DNA of 22,765 nucleotides from JBDRFZ01 sp043818395. Lineage in GTDB: Bacteria; Patescibacteriota; Patescibacteriia; 2-12-FULL-60-25. Position numbers and translations under genes: made by a program. Each line of letters starts with the position of its first letter. The first letter of the stretch is position 1. Under the pieces are notes generated by a model. It was not told the origin of the DNA. It was given only the letters and a program-made list of their open reading frames with translations, and did not search any database. Positions 1 to 6,729 of this stretch are shown here, piece by piece. The stretch covers positions 1 through 22,765 of the forward strand of contig JBDRFZ010000025.1 in the NCBI GenBank assembly GCA_043818395.1, written 5' to 3'.

Positions 1-42
1 ATCAATATCCTTTTTTGACATAGCGAAAAGTTGGGTTGTCAT
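1..42 (-). CDS. Transposase, N-terminal 14 codons only (cut by window edge)
   Basis: Reading the minus strand from an ATG at 42 gives MTTQLFAMSKKDID, still open at base 1. Starts of the form MSKKDIDRL are familiar from ISNCY (IS1202-type) transposases, where they precede a helix-turn-helix. A second in-frame ATG at 21 (MSKKDID) could be the true start. The codons sit 97 bp inside the terminal inverted repeat, as expected for the 5' side of such an element. Only 14 residues are visible, so the family call is an inference. The matching C-terminal part of a transposase appears at the other end of the window on the same strand. Confidence 0.55.
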   Translation of the reverse strand, partial: MTTQLFAMSKKDID

Positions 43-92
43 ACCAGACCGTTGTACAGGAATCCGGAGTTCCCGACAGCCGGCCAGAATGT

Positions 93-132
93 GACATTCT
101 AACTTCCCGCAAAAGGGACATTACAACTTCCG
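93..132. repeat. Paired transposase-site-like repeats in IS end
   Basis: Two direct copies of GACATT(C/A)(T/C)AACTTCC sit at 93-108 and 117-132, starting 24 bp apart. The other IS end has the same motif twice, 25 bp apart, at 22634-22650 and 22659-22676 on the opposite strand. Iterated sites inside inverted repeats usually bind the transposase; that role is inferred. Confidence 0.65.
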
Positions 133-214
133 TGGGACAGGCGATTTAACCAACCTTGGCTATTAAGCTATATTTACCAATACCTAATAAAATTAGACTA
201 AATTTACCCTTGAT

Positions 215-808
215 ATGACCAACCGAGACATTGAATTCCTCTATGAAATTGGCACTCTTCGTTTTATACCCAGAACTTGGAGACAATTTCTTAATATAGA
301 TTTCGCAAATTTAGCCGAACATACGTTAAGAGTAATTTGGACGGCAGTGATCATTGCAAAAAACGAAGAAGGAGCTGATTTAAATAAAGTGATCAAAATG
401 GCATTAGTCCACGATATCACGGAAAGCCGAACCGGAGACGTCCACTATCTATCAAGACAATACACTGAACGAAATGAAAAATCAGCAATTAACGATATTT
501 TGGTCGATACAGGCGCAGAAGATGAGTTTCGAGCACTATGGGAAGAATACGAAGACAGAAAATCTCTCGAAGCAAAAATAGTTAAAGATGCGGACAATAT
601 TGACGTTGACCTGGAATTAATGGAACAGAAAGCCAGAGGCGAATCGCTCCCGGAAAAATGGCGCCCTATGCGGGAACAAGCGGTAGCCACGCGGCTCTAT
701 ACCGAATCTGCAAAAAAAATATTCCAACTATTACACGAAATACATCCTCATGATTGGCATATTAATGCTCCTGGCAATAGATTTAAATCTGGAGATTGGA
801 AAAAATAA
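215..808 (+). CDS. HD-domain phosphohydrolase (YfbR/HDDC2-like 5'-nucleotidase family)
   Basis: A 197-aa soluble protein with HD-superfamily metal ligands: H36 in AEHTLRV, H66-D67 in LVHDITE, E70 beside it, and D125/D127 in VKDADNIDVDLEL. The order AEH...HD..E...DAD matches the YfbR/HDDC2 group, which dephosphorylates (deoxy)nucleoside 5'-monophosphates with a divalent metal. Length is typical for the family. Substrate cannot be read from sequence. No Shine-Dalgarno precedes the ATG; an AT-rich TAAATT box lies about 10 nt upstream, so the message may have almost no leader. The gene stands alone, about 75 bp after the IS end, and is closed by the terminator at 849-882. Family call is firm, exact substrate is inference. 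Confidence 0.82.
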   Translation: MTNRDIEFLYEIGTLRFIPRTWRQFLNIDFANLAEHTLRVIWTAVIIAKNEEGADLNKVIKMALVHDITESRTGDVHYLSRQYTERNEKSAINDILVDTGAEDEFRALWEEYEDRKSLEAKIVKDADNIDVDLELMEQKARGESLPEKWRPMREQAVATRLYTESAKKIFQLLHEIHPHDWHINAPGNRFKSGDWKK

Positions 809-848
809 GTTGATAAGTTATACATCTTGACAAAATAAAAAATAATTG

Positions 849-882
849 GCAGCGGTATATATGAAGGAACCGCTGCTTTTTT
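849..882 (+). terminator. Rho-independent terminator after HD gene
   Basis: GCAGCGGT (849-856) pairs perfectly with ACCGCTGC (869-876), followed directly by six T. It lies 40 nt past the HD-gene stop and 43 nt before the next gene. Confidence 0.8.
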
Positions 883-924
883 AAAAAAGCGTTTCCGAAA
901 ATTAATTCTTAACTATATTTTCTT

Positions 925-3462
925 ATGACATTAAGAGGGTTTGTTTCGTGTACCCTGCTTTCAAGTTTTGTTGCTATGAGTCCTTTTGGTATGACCCAAG
1001 TCCAAGCATTTGAGTTACCGCCAAAATCAATCGTGATCGGCGAAATCGCCTGGGCCGGCTCTTCATTATCCACGGCTGATGAATGGATAGAACTGTGGAA
1101 TACAGGCGATTCTCCCGTTTCTATAACCGGTTGGTCATTAGTCGGCGCCGGAGAAAGCGGGAAGATCATCACTTTCTCTGATGAAACGACGGTTCCTGCA
1201 CATGGGACGTTCCTGGTTTCCAACTATGCATCAACCGATTCAAAAAGCTCCTTTCTGACGCAAGATGGTTTAGTGACGACCGTGCTTTCACTATCTAATT
1301 CGAACCAACAAATTTTTCTGTATGATGCAGATGGCGATCTTGCAGATGAAAGCGGTGACGGATCCGCTCCATTTGCCGGCGCAAGCTTACCAATTAAAAC
1401 ATCCATGGTCCGAGTAAAAATCGATACTCTCGGATCAGTAAGCGAAGCCTGGACGGATTCATCATCAGCTCAAAATATAAAACCAGGCGTCCCAGATCTT
1501 GGTACTCCGGGAGTCTGCGACCTTTATTCTCCCATAGAAACACCGGACATCGCGTTACAAGATCCTATAAATTCTTTAGATGAAATAACATCCACTACCA
1601 CGGAAGAAAACCTATATGAATCAAGCCAATTGCCATCAGAAATATCGACCGGAACAAGTAGCGAAGCTGGTTCAATACCTCCTCCTGCTACGGAACCAAC
1701 GTCAACCCTTATACAATCATTATCGCCGGAACAAGACACGGAAAGTGCGACGGCCGAAACAGGCGACGACAACCCTTCAACATCAAGCACCACAGTTTTA
1801 GATGAAACCGTGGTTCAAGAAGCTACGACGACTGCAATAATTCAAGAAACCTCATCAATACCTCCGGAATCACCGGCTACGGAAGCGGAAATGAACAACG
1901 CAATCGTAAATCAATCCTCCGTCACGGACGATATGGTTCAAACCGAGACACCATCGACTTTGACCATAATTGAAATAAGCAATTCTATTCAGGAGACAGA
2001 TATTTCAGCCGATAGTAAACCTAATTACGCCATGTTGCGCTTGAATGAAATCATGCCCAATCCTCTCTCGGGTAAAGAATGGGTTGAAATCGTTTCACTC
2101 GATAACGGTAACAGCATTCCCCTATCCGGCTGTATGTTGCATGACTCGCAAGGAAAAATATTTACTATTTCGGACATAATTCTGGACACGGCGACAGAAT
2201 CACATATAATCGTAGAATTAACATCAGCTAAATTAAATAATGACGGCGACAGTGTGGCGCTATATGATCCGGACGGAAAACTAGTTGATGTTATAAGCTA
2301 TACCTACAGCGAAAAAGGCAATCCTTTCATCCGATATCCTGATAAAACCGGGGAATGGCAATTAAGTCTATCGTCGACTCCTAGTAGCACGAATATTTTG
2401 ACGCAAGAAGCGGAAACTCAAATGACAGCAACAGAAAACACCCCTTCTCAATCAGCGACTGAAAATATATCCCAGGTACAACAATCGACTACGACCGTAA
2501 CGCCACCTGCGAATAATACCGTTTCCACAACTTCAACGGTCAAGGTCACGTCTTCGACAACTGCTAAGACTAGCAGCTCAAAGATCAATACGAAGACAGT
2601 CGCGCCTACGCTTACTGCCGCGCAGATACAGGCGGCAAGCGTATTAAACAAAAAAACCACCACGACTAAAGCTCCGGTGAAAATATCCACTCCCGCTAAA
2701 CCCGCAGTAAAATTAATTCCTCCTTTAGCCTTTGATATGCGTCTATCCGATGAATACGGCGGAACTCAGGTACAATTACGCGGTACCGTTGGTACACCGC
2801 CCGGACTTTTAACCGGCAACGCTTTTATTCTCTTGGCACCGGACGGCCAGGGTATAAAAGTCACGGTTCCTACCAGTAAATTATTACCCTCTCTTGGAGC
2901 AAATCTATCCATAACCGGTGTCCTGAGATTCAGTAACCTGGGCTATCCATCGCTTCAGATGGGAAGTAAAGATAAATGGACTGAACTCACCTCTTCATCG
3001 CTAAATATTTCACCGCGACTCGTAGACCTGATCTCGCTTAATCCCGACGACGCCTGGAGCTTTATTAACGTGACGGGCACGGTCAAGCAGGTTAAAGACC
3101 AAACCGTAACTCTTGATTTAGGTGACATGGAAATCGCCATGATTATCCGTGCTCCGGTTGATTACCGTGCCAAAAGGTTGGTACAGGGAGATATCGTAGC
3201 CGTTAAAGGCGTACTGGAAATTACCAGCCAAAACGAACCAAGGATCCTACCTCGTTCAAGCGATGAAATAGTTTTGATCTCACACGCTGAACCAAAAACC
3301 ACGGCCGCAGCCCAGGTTTCCTCATCAATACCAAACTGGCTGCCATTAGGCGCCGCCGCCGGTGCCGTAGTTGTTACAGAAAGCGTTAAACAGGTACGGC
3401 GCAAAAGAAAACATTTTCTGCTCGAAAAAAAGGTTGCAGAATTAGAAACCATGGAAAATTAA
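925..3462 (+). CDS. Secreted, membrane-anchored protein with two lamin-tail domains and OB-like C-terminal repeats
   Basis: 845 aa. Residues 1-28 look like a signal peptide (hydrophobic stretch, cleavage plausible after VQA28). A first lamin-tail domain spans about 35-150 (IGEIAWAGSS, DEWIELWN, GWSLVG) and a second about 370-470 (LRLNEIMPNP, KEWVEIVS). Long Ser/Thr/Glu-rich linkers (about 205-365 and 490-600) resemble extracellular stalks. Residues 603-690 and 713-790 contain two similar beta-rich segments (LRGTVGTPPG, VTGTVKQVKD) that look like OB-fold repeats. A short hydrophobic segment at about 805-820 followed by VRRKRKHFLLEKK suggests a membrane anchor with a cytoplasmic basic tail. Bacterial lamin-tail domains occur on surface proteins and nucleases; binding of DNA or another ligand outside the cell is inference. 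No Shine-Dalgarno; TATATT at 914-919 is 5 nt from the ATG. Confidence 0.8.
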   Translation: MTLRGFVSCTLLSSFVAMSPFGMTQVQAFELPPKSIVIGEIAWAGSSLSTADEWIELWNTGDSPVSITGWSLVGAGESGKIITFSDETTVPAHGTFLVSNYASTDSKSSFLTQDGLVTTVLSLSNSNQQIFLYDADGDLADESGDGSAPFAGASLPIKTSMVRVKIDTLGSVSEAWTDSSSAQNIKPGVPDLGTPGVCDLYSPIETPDIALQDPINSLDEITSTTTEENLYESSQLPSEISTGTSSEAGSIPPPATEPTSTLIQSLSPEQDTESATAETGDDNPSTSSTTVLDETVVQEATTTAIIQETSSIPPESPATEAEMNNAIVNQSSVTDDMVQTETPSTLTIIEISNSIQETDISADSKPNYAMLRLNEIMPNPLSGKEWVEIVSLDNGNSIPLSGCMLHDSQGKIFTISDIILDTATESHIIVELTSAKLNNDGDSVALYDPDGKLVDVISYTYSEKGNPFIRYPDKTGEWQLSLSSTPSSTNILTQEAETQMTATENTPSQSATENISQVQQSTTTVTPPANNTVSTTSTVKVTSSTTAKTSSSKINTKTVAPTLTAAQIQAASVLNKKTTTTKAPVKISTPAKPAVKLIPPLAFDMRLSDEYGGTQVQLRGTVGTPPGLLTGNAFILLAPDGQGIKVTVPTSKLLPSLGANLSITGVLRFSNLGYPSLQMGSKDKWTELTSSSLNISPRLVDLISLNPDDAWSFINVTGTVKQVKDQTVTLDLGDMEIAMIIRAPVDYRAKRLVQGDIVAVKGVLEITSQNEPRILPRSSDEIVLISHAEPKTTAAAQVSSSIPNWLPLGAAAGAVVVTESVKQVRRKRKHFLLEKKVAELETMEN

Positions 3463-3497
3463 GTGCTTGATTTTCGTCTCTTATCTAATTCAAACCA

Positions 3498-3522
3498 AAA
3501 CCACCCTATATTTGGGTGGTTT
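3498..3522. terminator. Bidirectional terminator hairpin between lamin-tail gene and tRNA-Gly
   Basis: AAACCACCC (3498-3506) pairs with GGGTGGTTT (3514-3522). On the minus strand the stem is followed by a short T tract (GGTTTTGGTTT), fitting the end of the tRNA transcript. On the plus strand it lies 35 nt after the lamin-tail stop with only a weak T run. Confidence 0.6.
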
Positions 3523-3527
3523 GGATT

Positions 3528-3602
3528 TGGAGCGGGTAACGGGAGTCGAACCCGTATCTTATCCTTGGCAAGGACACATAATAGCCGCTATACGATACCC
3601 GC
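3528..3602 (-). tRNA. tRNA-Gly(GCC)
   Basis: The acceptor GCGGGTA (3602-3596) pairs with TACCCGC (3538-3532). The anticodon stem TGTCC/GGATA encloses the loop TTGCCAA, anticodon GCC. The T arm is ACGGG-TTCGACT-CCCGT. The 3' CCA is encoded (3530-3528). The D stem is weak with one mismatch. It is followed by the hairpin at 3498-3522. Confidence 0.93.
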
Positions 3603-3753
3603 AAAATTGTGAGAAGAGACTATCAAAATGTTAGATAGTAGGCAATAGGTGTAGATGGTATACACCGTCTAACGCAGAACATCACATCATAAATCTGTGC
3701 TCTATCTTCTGTATTCTGTGCTCTGTGTTTCCTGCTCCCTGCTCCGCGCCCTT

Positions 3754-3845
3754 GTCGTCCTGAGGTATATACCAAAAGCCGAAGGATCTTTTTTCTTTCT
3801 TATGCCAAAAGATCCTTCACTCCGTCAAACTTCGTTCAGGACGAC
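3754..3845. repeat. 92-nt bulged inverted repeat (REP/MITE-like)
   Basis: GTCGTCCTGA (3754-3763) pairs perfectly with TCAGGACGAC (3836-3845), and inside it GAAGGATCTTTT (3781-3792) pairs perfectly with AAAAGATCCTTC (3807-3818). The pattern of outer CGTCCTGA and inner AAGGATCTTTT arms resembles intergenic repetitive palindromes known from many environmental genomes. No ORF is inside. Confidence 0.7.
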
Positions 3846-3908
3846 AGTAATGTCGTGCTCTATGTTCCGCGCTCTGTGCTCCGTGTTCTGTGCTCCATGC
3901 TCCGTACC

Positions 3909-3928
3909 GGGCACGGCGCGCCGTGCCC
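3909..3928. repeat. Perfect 20-bp GC palindrome upstream of polX
   Basis: GGGCACGGCGCGCCGTGCCC is its own reverse complement. It is preceded by GCTCCATGCTCC and followed by CCTA and CCGCCCTA. The same arrangement recurs upstream of ruvB at 10765-10783. Confidence 0.75.
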
Positions 3929-3962
3929 CTATGCATTCCGTGCCCACCGCCCTACGCTAGGC

Positions 3963-3968
3963 TATAAT
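3963..3968 (+). promoter_or_regulatory. -10 box of polX (leaderless start)
   Basis: A consensus TATAAT ends 7 nt before the polX ATG, so transcription should begin at or next to the start codon. No clear -35 is seen and there is no Shine-Dalgarno. Confidence 0.6.
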
Positions 3969-3975
3969 CATAATC

Positions 3976-5760
3976 ATGAAATCAAAAACAAACACCGCGC
4001 AGGAATTATCCAGGATTTTCCACGAATTTTCCTATCTTTTCGAGATGCAGGGCATTGCTTTCAAACCTCGAGCCTACCAATTAGCATCAGAATCAATAGA
4101 TGTGCTAGGCGATGAAGTGGAAGATGCTTGGCGCAAAGGCGGCATAAAAAGCCTCAAAGAACTACCCGGTATCGGACAGTCTATCGCGGAAAAAATCGAT
4201 GAATTCATCAAAACTGGAAAAATTCTAGAATACGAACGAATGAAAAAACAATTTCCGGTTGATATTTGGGAGCTCTCGCATATCGAAGGTCTGGGACCGA
4301 AACATATCGCTGATCTGTTCAAATTTTTAAAAGTAAAAAACCTCAAAGACCTGAAAGAAGCTCTGTCCAAACATAAGGTCAGAACAATCCCGCGCTGGGG
4401 AGAAAAAAGCGAAGAAAAACTCGCCAAGAGACTTGAGCTTATGGAAAGCGCGAGCGGGCGCTGGTTGCTCGGGAATATCCTGCCTTTAGCGGACGACATT
4501 GTCGCATCTTTATCAAAAATTAAAGGCGTCAATCACTGTGTCTACGCTGGATCACTCCGTCGCCGTCAGGAAACCATCGGCGACATCGATCTTATTGCGA
4601 CAACGAATGATCCGGAACGCGTCATGGACGCCTTTATCTCGTTACCCATGGTTCAAACCGTGCATGAAAGAGGAAAAACCCGCTCATCGGTCCGACTCAA
4701 GATTGGAATAGACGCTGACTTGCGCGTTGTACCGGATAACGTTTACGGCGCTACGCTCCAATACTTCACCGGCGACAAACGACATAACGTCCTACTTCGT
4801 GAATTCGCTCTGTCCAAAAGATTTACCTTGAGCGAATACGGGCTTTTTCATCTCTCATCCTCGCGAAAGAAAAGTGAAAGCGGACCTCGAAGCGGCAAGC
4901 TTATCGTCTGTAAAACTGAAGAAGAAATTTATAAAAAACTCGGCATGGACACGCCGCCGCCGGAATTGCGCGTCGGCGCAGATGAAATTGATGCAGCACG
5001 CGGACATAGGCTCCCCAATCTCTTGCCCTACGGTTCAGTCAAAGGTGATCTTCAGGTACAAACCGACTGGACCGATGGCTCCGCCTCAATCGAAGACATG
5101 GTAAAAGCGGCAAAATCATACGGTTTATCGTACTTAGCAATCACCGATCATACCAAAGCCATGGCTTTTATAAACGGCTTGGATGACAAACGCATATTAA
5201 AACAAATACAAACGATACGTATCTTGAATAAGAAGTTAAAAGATTTCCGTGTCTTAGCCGGTACTGAATGCGACATTCATAAAGACGGAACTTTGGATTT
5301 GAAAGATGAAACTTTAGCTAAACTTGACTGGGTCGGTATTTCCATTCATTCGAGTTTCAATCTTTCGCGAGATGAACAGACCAGGCGCCTGGTAAAAGCC
5401 ATTTCCAACAAATACGTGGACTGTGTTTTTCATCCAACCTGCCGTCTAATCGGTAAACGTGAACCTATTGATTTTAACTTGGACGAGGTTCTAGCCGCTG
5501 CAAAAAAATACAACGTAGCTATGGAGATCGACGCATTCCCCGAACGTTCCGATTTGCGAGATCTTCACGTACGCGCCGCAATCAAAGCCGGAGTAAAACT
5601 CGCGATAGACACGGATGCACATGCACCGGAACATCTGCGCTTCATTCCATTAGGCGAAGCCATCGCCCGCCGTGGCTGGGCTACAAAAAAAGACGTGCTG
5701 AATACGAAGAACTACAAAGAATTGATGGTGTTTTTAAATAAAAAAAGGACAAGAGGTTAA
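3976..5760 (+). CDS. polX: Family X DNA polymerase with C-terminal PHP domain
   Basis: 594 aa, close to Bacillus PolX (570 aa). The N-terminal helical region includes helix-hairpin-helix signatures (LPGIGQSIAEKI, IEGLGPKHIADL). The nucleotidyltransferase core shows GS (G192-S193) and the catalytic triad D203, D205 (GDIDL) and D248 (IDADLRV). The PHP domain begins near 357 and keeps ITDHTK, AGTECDI, SIHSS, FHPTCR and DTDAHA. PolX fills short gaps in base-excision repair; the PHP domain normally gives 3'-5' exonuclease activity with a trinuclear metal centre. Here the first metal motif, usually HxH, reads Q360-V-Q362 (DLQVQTDWTDG), so exonuclease activity may be altered or lost. The gene stands alone with a TATAAT box 7 nt upstream of the ATG. 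Confidence 0.92.
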   Translation: MKSKTNTAQELSRIFHEFSYLFEMQGIAFKPRAYQLASESIDVLGDEVEDAWRKGGIKSLKELPGIGQSIAEKIDEFIKTGKILEYERMKKQFPVDIWELSHIEGLGPKHIADLFKFLKVKNLKDLKEALSKHKVRTIPRWGEKSEEKLAKRLELMESASGRWLLGNILPLADDIVASLSKIKGVNHCVYAGSLRRRQETIGDIDLIATTNDPERVMDAFISLPMVQTVHERGKTRSSVRLKIGIDADLRVVPDNVYGATLQYFTGDKRHNVLLREFALSKRFTLSEYGLFHLSSSRKKSESGPRSGKLIVCKTEEEIYKKLGMDTPPPELRVGADEIDAARGHRLPNLLPYGSVKGDLQVQTDWTDGSASIEDMVKAAKSYGLSYLAITDHTKAMAFINGLDDKRILKQIQTIRILNKKLKDFRVLAGTECDIHKDGTLDLKDETLAKLDWVGISIHSSFNLSRDEQTRRLVKAISNKYVDCVFHPTCRLIGKREPIDFNLDEVLAAAKKYNVAMEIDAFPERSDLRDLHVRAAIKAGVKLAIDTDAHAPEHLRFIPLGEAIARRGWATKKDVLNTKNYKELMVFLNKKRTRG

Positions 5761-5761
5761 T

Positions 5762-5840
5762 CGTCATCCCCACGAAAGCAGGGATCCAAAAAATATACAA
5801 AATTCTACCGATTAAAATCCTCGGATGGATTCCCGTGAAA
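5762..5840. repeat. REP-like intergenic element after polX
   Basis: CGTCATCCCCACGAAAGCAG followed by GGATCC (from 5762) and, in the opposite sense, GGATGGATTCCCGTG (5823-5837) resemble the two arms of the widespread CGTCAT(T/C)CCC-type repetitive palindrome. An AT-rich 35-nt spacer lies between. It separates two convergent genes. Confidence 0.5.
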
Positions 5841-5845
5841 ATTTT

Positions 5846-6175
5846 TTAAATCCCGCTTGATAAAAACATCACCGGAAAAGCCAAAAGCGAAATAAACATC
5901 ACGGCCAACCAGGAAAGAGTATAAAGCAACATTTTCGTAGCTTCCTTTTTATGCCCATCCATATATAAATGAATCGGCTTTCCCATGACCAGCCAGGCCG
6001 TTAAAGTTGCAGAAATTATGAATAGTGTAAGAAAAGCGGCCGGCCCCAAAAACATGGGTGAGGGTGGGGTAAAAAGAAATTGCGAGTTGAACATAACCCA
6101 GGCGACAAGCAAAACATAGGCAAATACGCCTAAAGCATTCAAAAAAGCTCTTAACAGCAGGTCTTTGGTTTTCAT
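5846..6175 (-). CDS. Small integral membrane protein, unknown function
   Basis: 109 aa if started at the ATG at 6175 (MKTKDLLLRAF); a GTG at 6196 adds seven residues. About three hydrophobic segments: residues 10-30 (FLNALGVFAYVLLVAWVMF), about 41-63 (GPAAFLTLFIISATLTAWLV) and about 82-105 (LLYTLSWLAVMFISLLAFPV), with a basic loop between the last two (MDGHKKEATK). I do not recognise a named family. It is convergent with polX and divergent from the TrpR-like regulator, with 108-129 bp to the latter depending on the start used, so it could be controlled from that region, but no direct sign of that is seen. No clear Shine-Dalgarno lies at the chosen start. Confidence 0.6.
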   Translation of the reverse strand: MKTKDLLLRAFLNALGVFAYVLLVAWVMFNSQFLFTPPSPMFLGPAAFLTLFIISATLTAWLVMGKPIHLYMDGHKKEATKMLLYTLSWLAVMFISLLAFPVMFLSSGI

Positions 6176-6269
6176 ATATTTTATGTTAATAACCACCTTT
6201 TTTAATTATATTCCTAAACGGTCTTTTAATCCACGAACAGGCAAAATGGAGATTTGATCAATCCCGCAC

Positions 6270-6299
6270 TTGACTTACCTACTTTACTTTGCTAAAGTA
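6270..6299 (+). promoter_or_regulatory. Promoter with overlapping palindromic operator for the TrpR-like gene
   Basis: TTGACT (6270-6275) and TAAAGT (6293-6298) are separated by 17 bp. The perfect inverted repeat TACTTTA-N6-TAAAGTA (6280-6299) covers the spacer and -10. The ATG at 6305 lies 6 nt past the -10, implying a leaderless mRNA. A dimeric repressor bound here would block RNA polymerase, so autoregulation is the natural reading. Confidence 0.6.
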
Positions 6300-6304
6300 C
6301 GGGT

Positions 6305-6619
6305 ATGAATTGGAATAGCAGTGAAAATACACGATTGATCCAAGCTGTATTGAAACTTGAAACTAGCGATGAAGCAAGACGGTTTTTACGCGATCTTATG
6401 ACTGAAAAGGAAATTGCAGAATTTGCAAAGAGACTGCGGGCCGCAGAAATGCTCATGGTAAATATTCCTTATACATCGATCGAACAGAAAACCGGTTTAA
6501 GCTCCACCACTATCGCTCGCGTATCAAAATGGTTAAACCGAAAACAAGGCGGATATCGAGAAATAATAGCTAAACTCCATCATCAAGACTCCATCCTAAC
6601 AGGGAGAGGATTGTCTTGA
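6305..6619 (+). CDS. TrpR/YerC-family transcriptional regulator
   Basis: 104 aa, all-helical, with the TrpR-superfamily pattern: FLRDLMTEKEIAEFAKRLRA (about 28-47) followed by a helix-turn-helix in YTSIEQKTGLSSTTIARVSK (about 59-78) and WLNRKQGGY. This is closest to the YerC/YecD branch, which lacks known tryptophan binding, rather than to E. coli TrpR itself. It probably binds DNA as an intertwined dimer. The palindrome TACTTTA-N6-TAAAGTA sits on its own promoter, suggesting autorepression. The ATG is 6 nt from the -10 box and no Shine-Dalgarno precedes it. A strong GC hairpin follows at 6650-6679. No tryptophan genes are nearby, so the regulon is unknown. Confidence 0.85.
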   Translation: MNWNSSENTRLIQAVLKLETSDEARRFLRDLMTEKEIAEFAKRLRAAEMLMVNIPYTSIEQKTGLSSTTIARVSKWLNRKQGGYREIIAKLHHQDSILTGRGLS

Positions 6620-6649
6620 TGCCGAGAACAAATACACTTCGCCATCAAA

Positions 6650-6679
6650 ATAACCCCCTCCTTATTAGGAGGGGGTTAT
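6650..6679 (+). terminator. Hairpin after the TrpR-like gene
   Basis: ATAACCCCCTCC (6650-6661) pairs perfectly with GGAGGGGGTTAT (6668-6679) around a 6-nt loop. The T run after it is poor (GTCTTT), so termination is likely but not certain; it could also be a leader hairpin for the next gene, whose ATG is 50 nt away. Confidence 0.6.
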
Positions 6680-6729
6680 GTCTTTAACCCAAACATACAA
6701 GGACGAGCTCTTTATAAAAGGGATACCTA

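Larger units (their letters stand above)
1..139 (-). mobile_element. Inner end of an ISNCY/IS1202-like insertion sequence (5' side of its transposase)
   Basis: The reverse strand from 139 starts TGTCCCACGGAAGTTG and holds two copies of a GGAAGTTRNAATGTCC-type motif (132-115 and 108-93), then a transposase N-terminus at 42. The same outer TGTC..ACGGAAGTT sequence recurs, inverted, at 22627, so 139 is taken as the element boundary. The rest of the element lies left of the window. The family call rests on the transposase N-terminus and the end motif and is tentative. No target-site duplication can be checked. Confidence 0.7.
3603..3975. repeat. Gene-free, repeat-rich spacer upstream of polX
   Basis: This 373-bp spacer has no convincing gene. 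It holds degenerate pyrimidine-rich words (variants of CTGTGCTC, TGCTCC, TGTTCC at about 3697-3752 and 3856-3905), a long bulged hairpin (3754-3845), a perfect 20-bp palindrome (3909-3928) and the polX -10 box (3963-3968). Two open frames over it (3697-3960 and 3855-4115) translate the low-complexity words and look spurious. Confidence 0.7.

Noticed and set aside
827..861. Promoter TTGACA with TATATA before the lamin-tail gene
   Set aside because: The boxes are about 23 bp apart, too far, and the second lies inside the terminator loop.
3697..3905. CRISPR-like array
   Set aside because: Repeated words are short, degenerate and irregularly spaced, with no constant repeat or unique spacers and no cas genes.
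3697..4115. Two open frames (87 and 86 aa) upstream of polX
   Set aside because: They translate the degenerate TGCTC word array and hairpin, giving Cys/Ser/Arg-biased low-complexity peptides, and the second overlaps polX in another frame.
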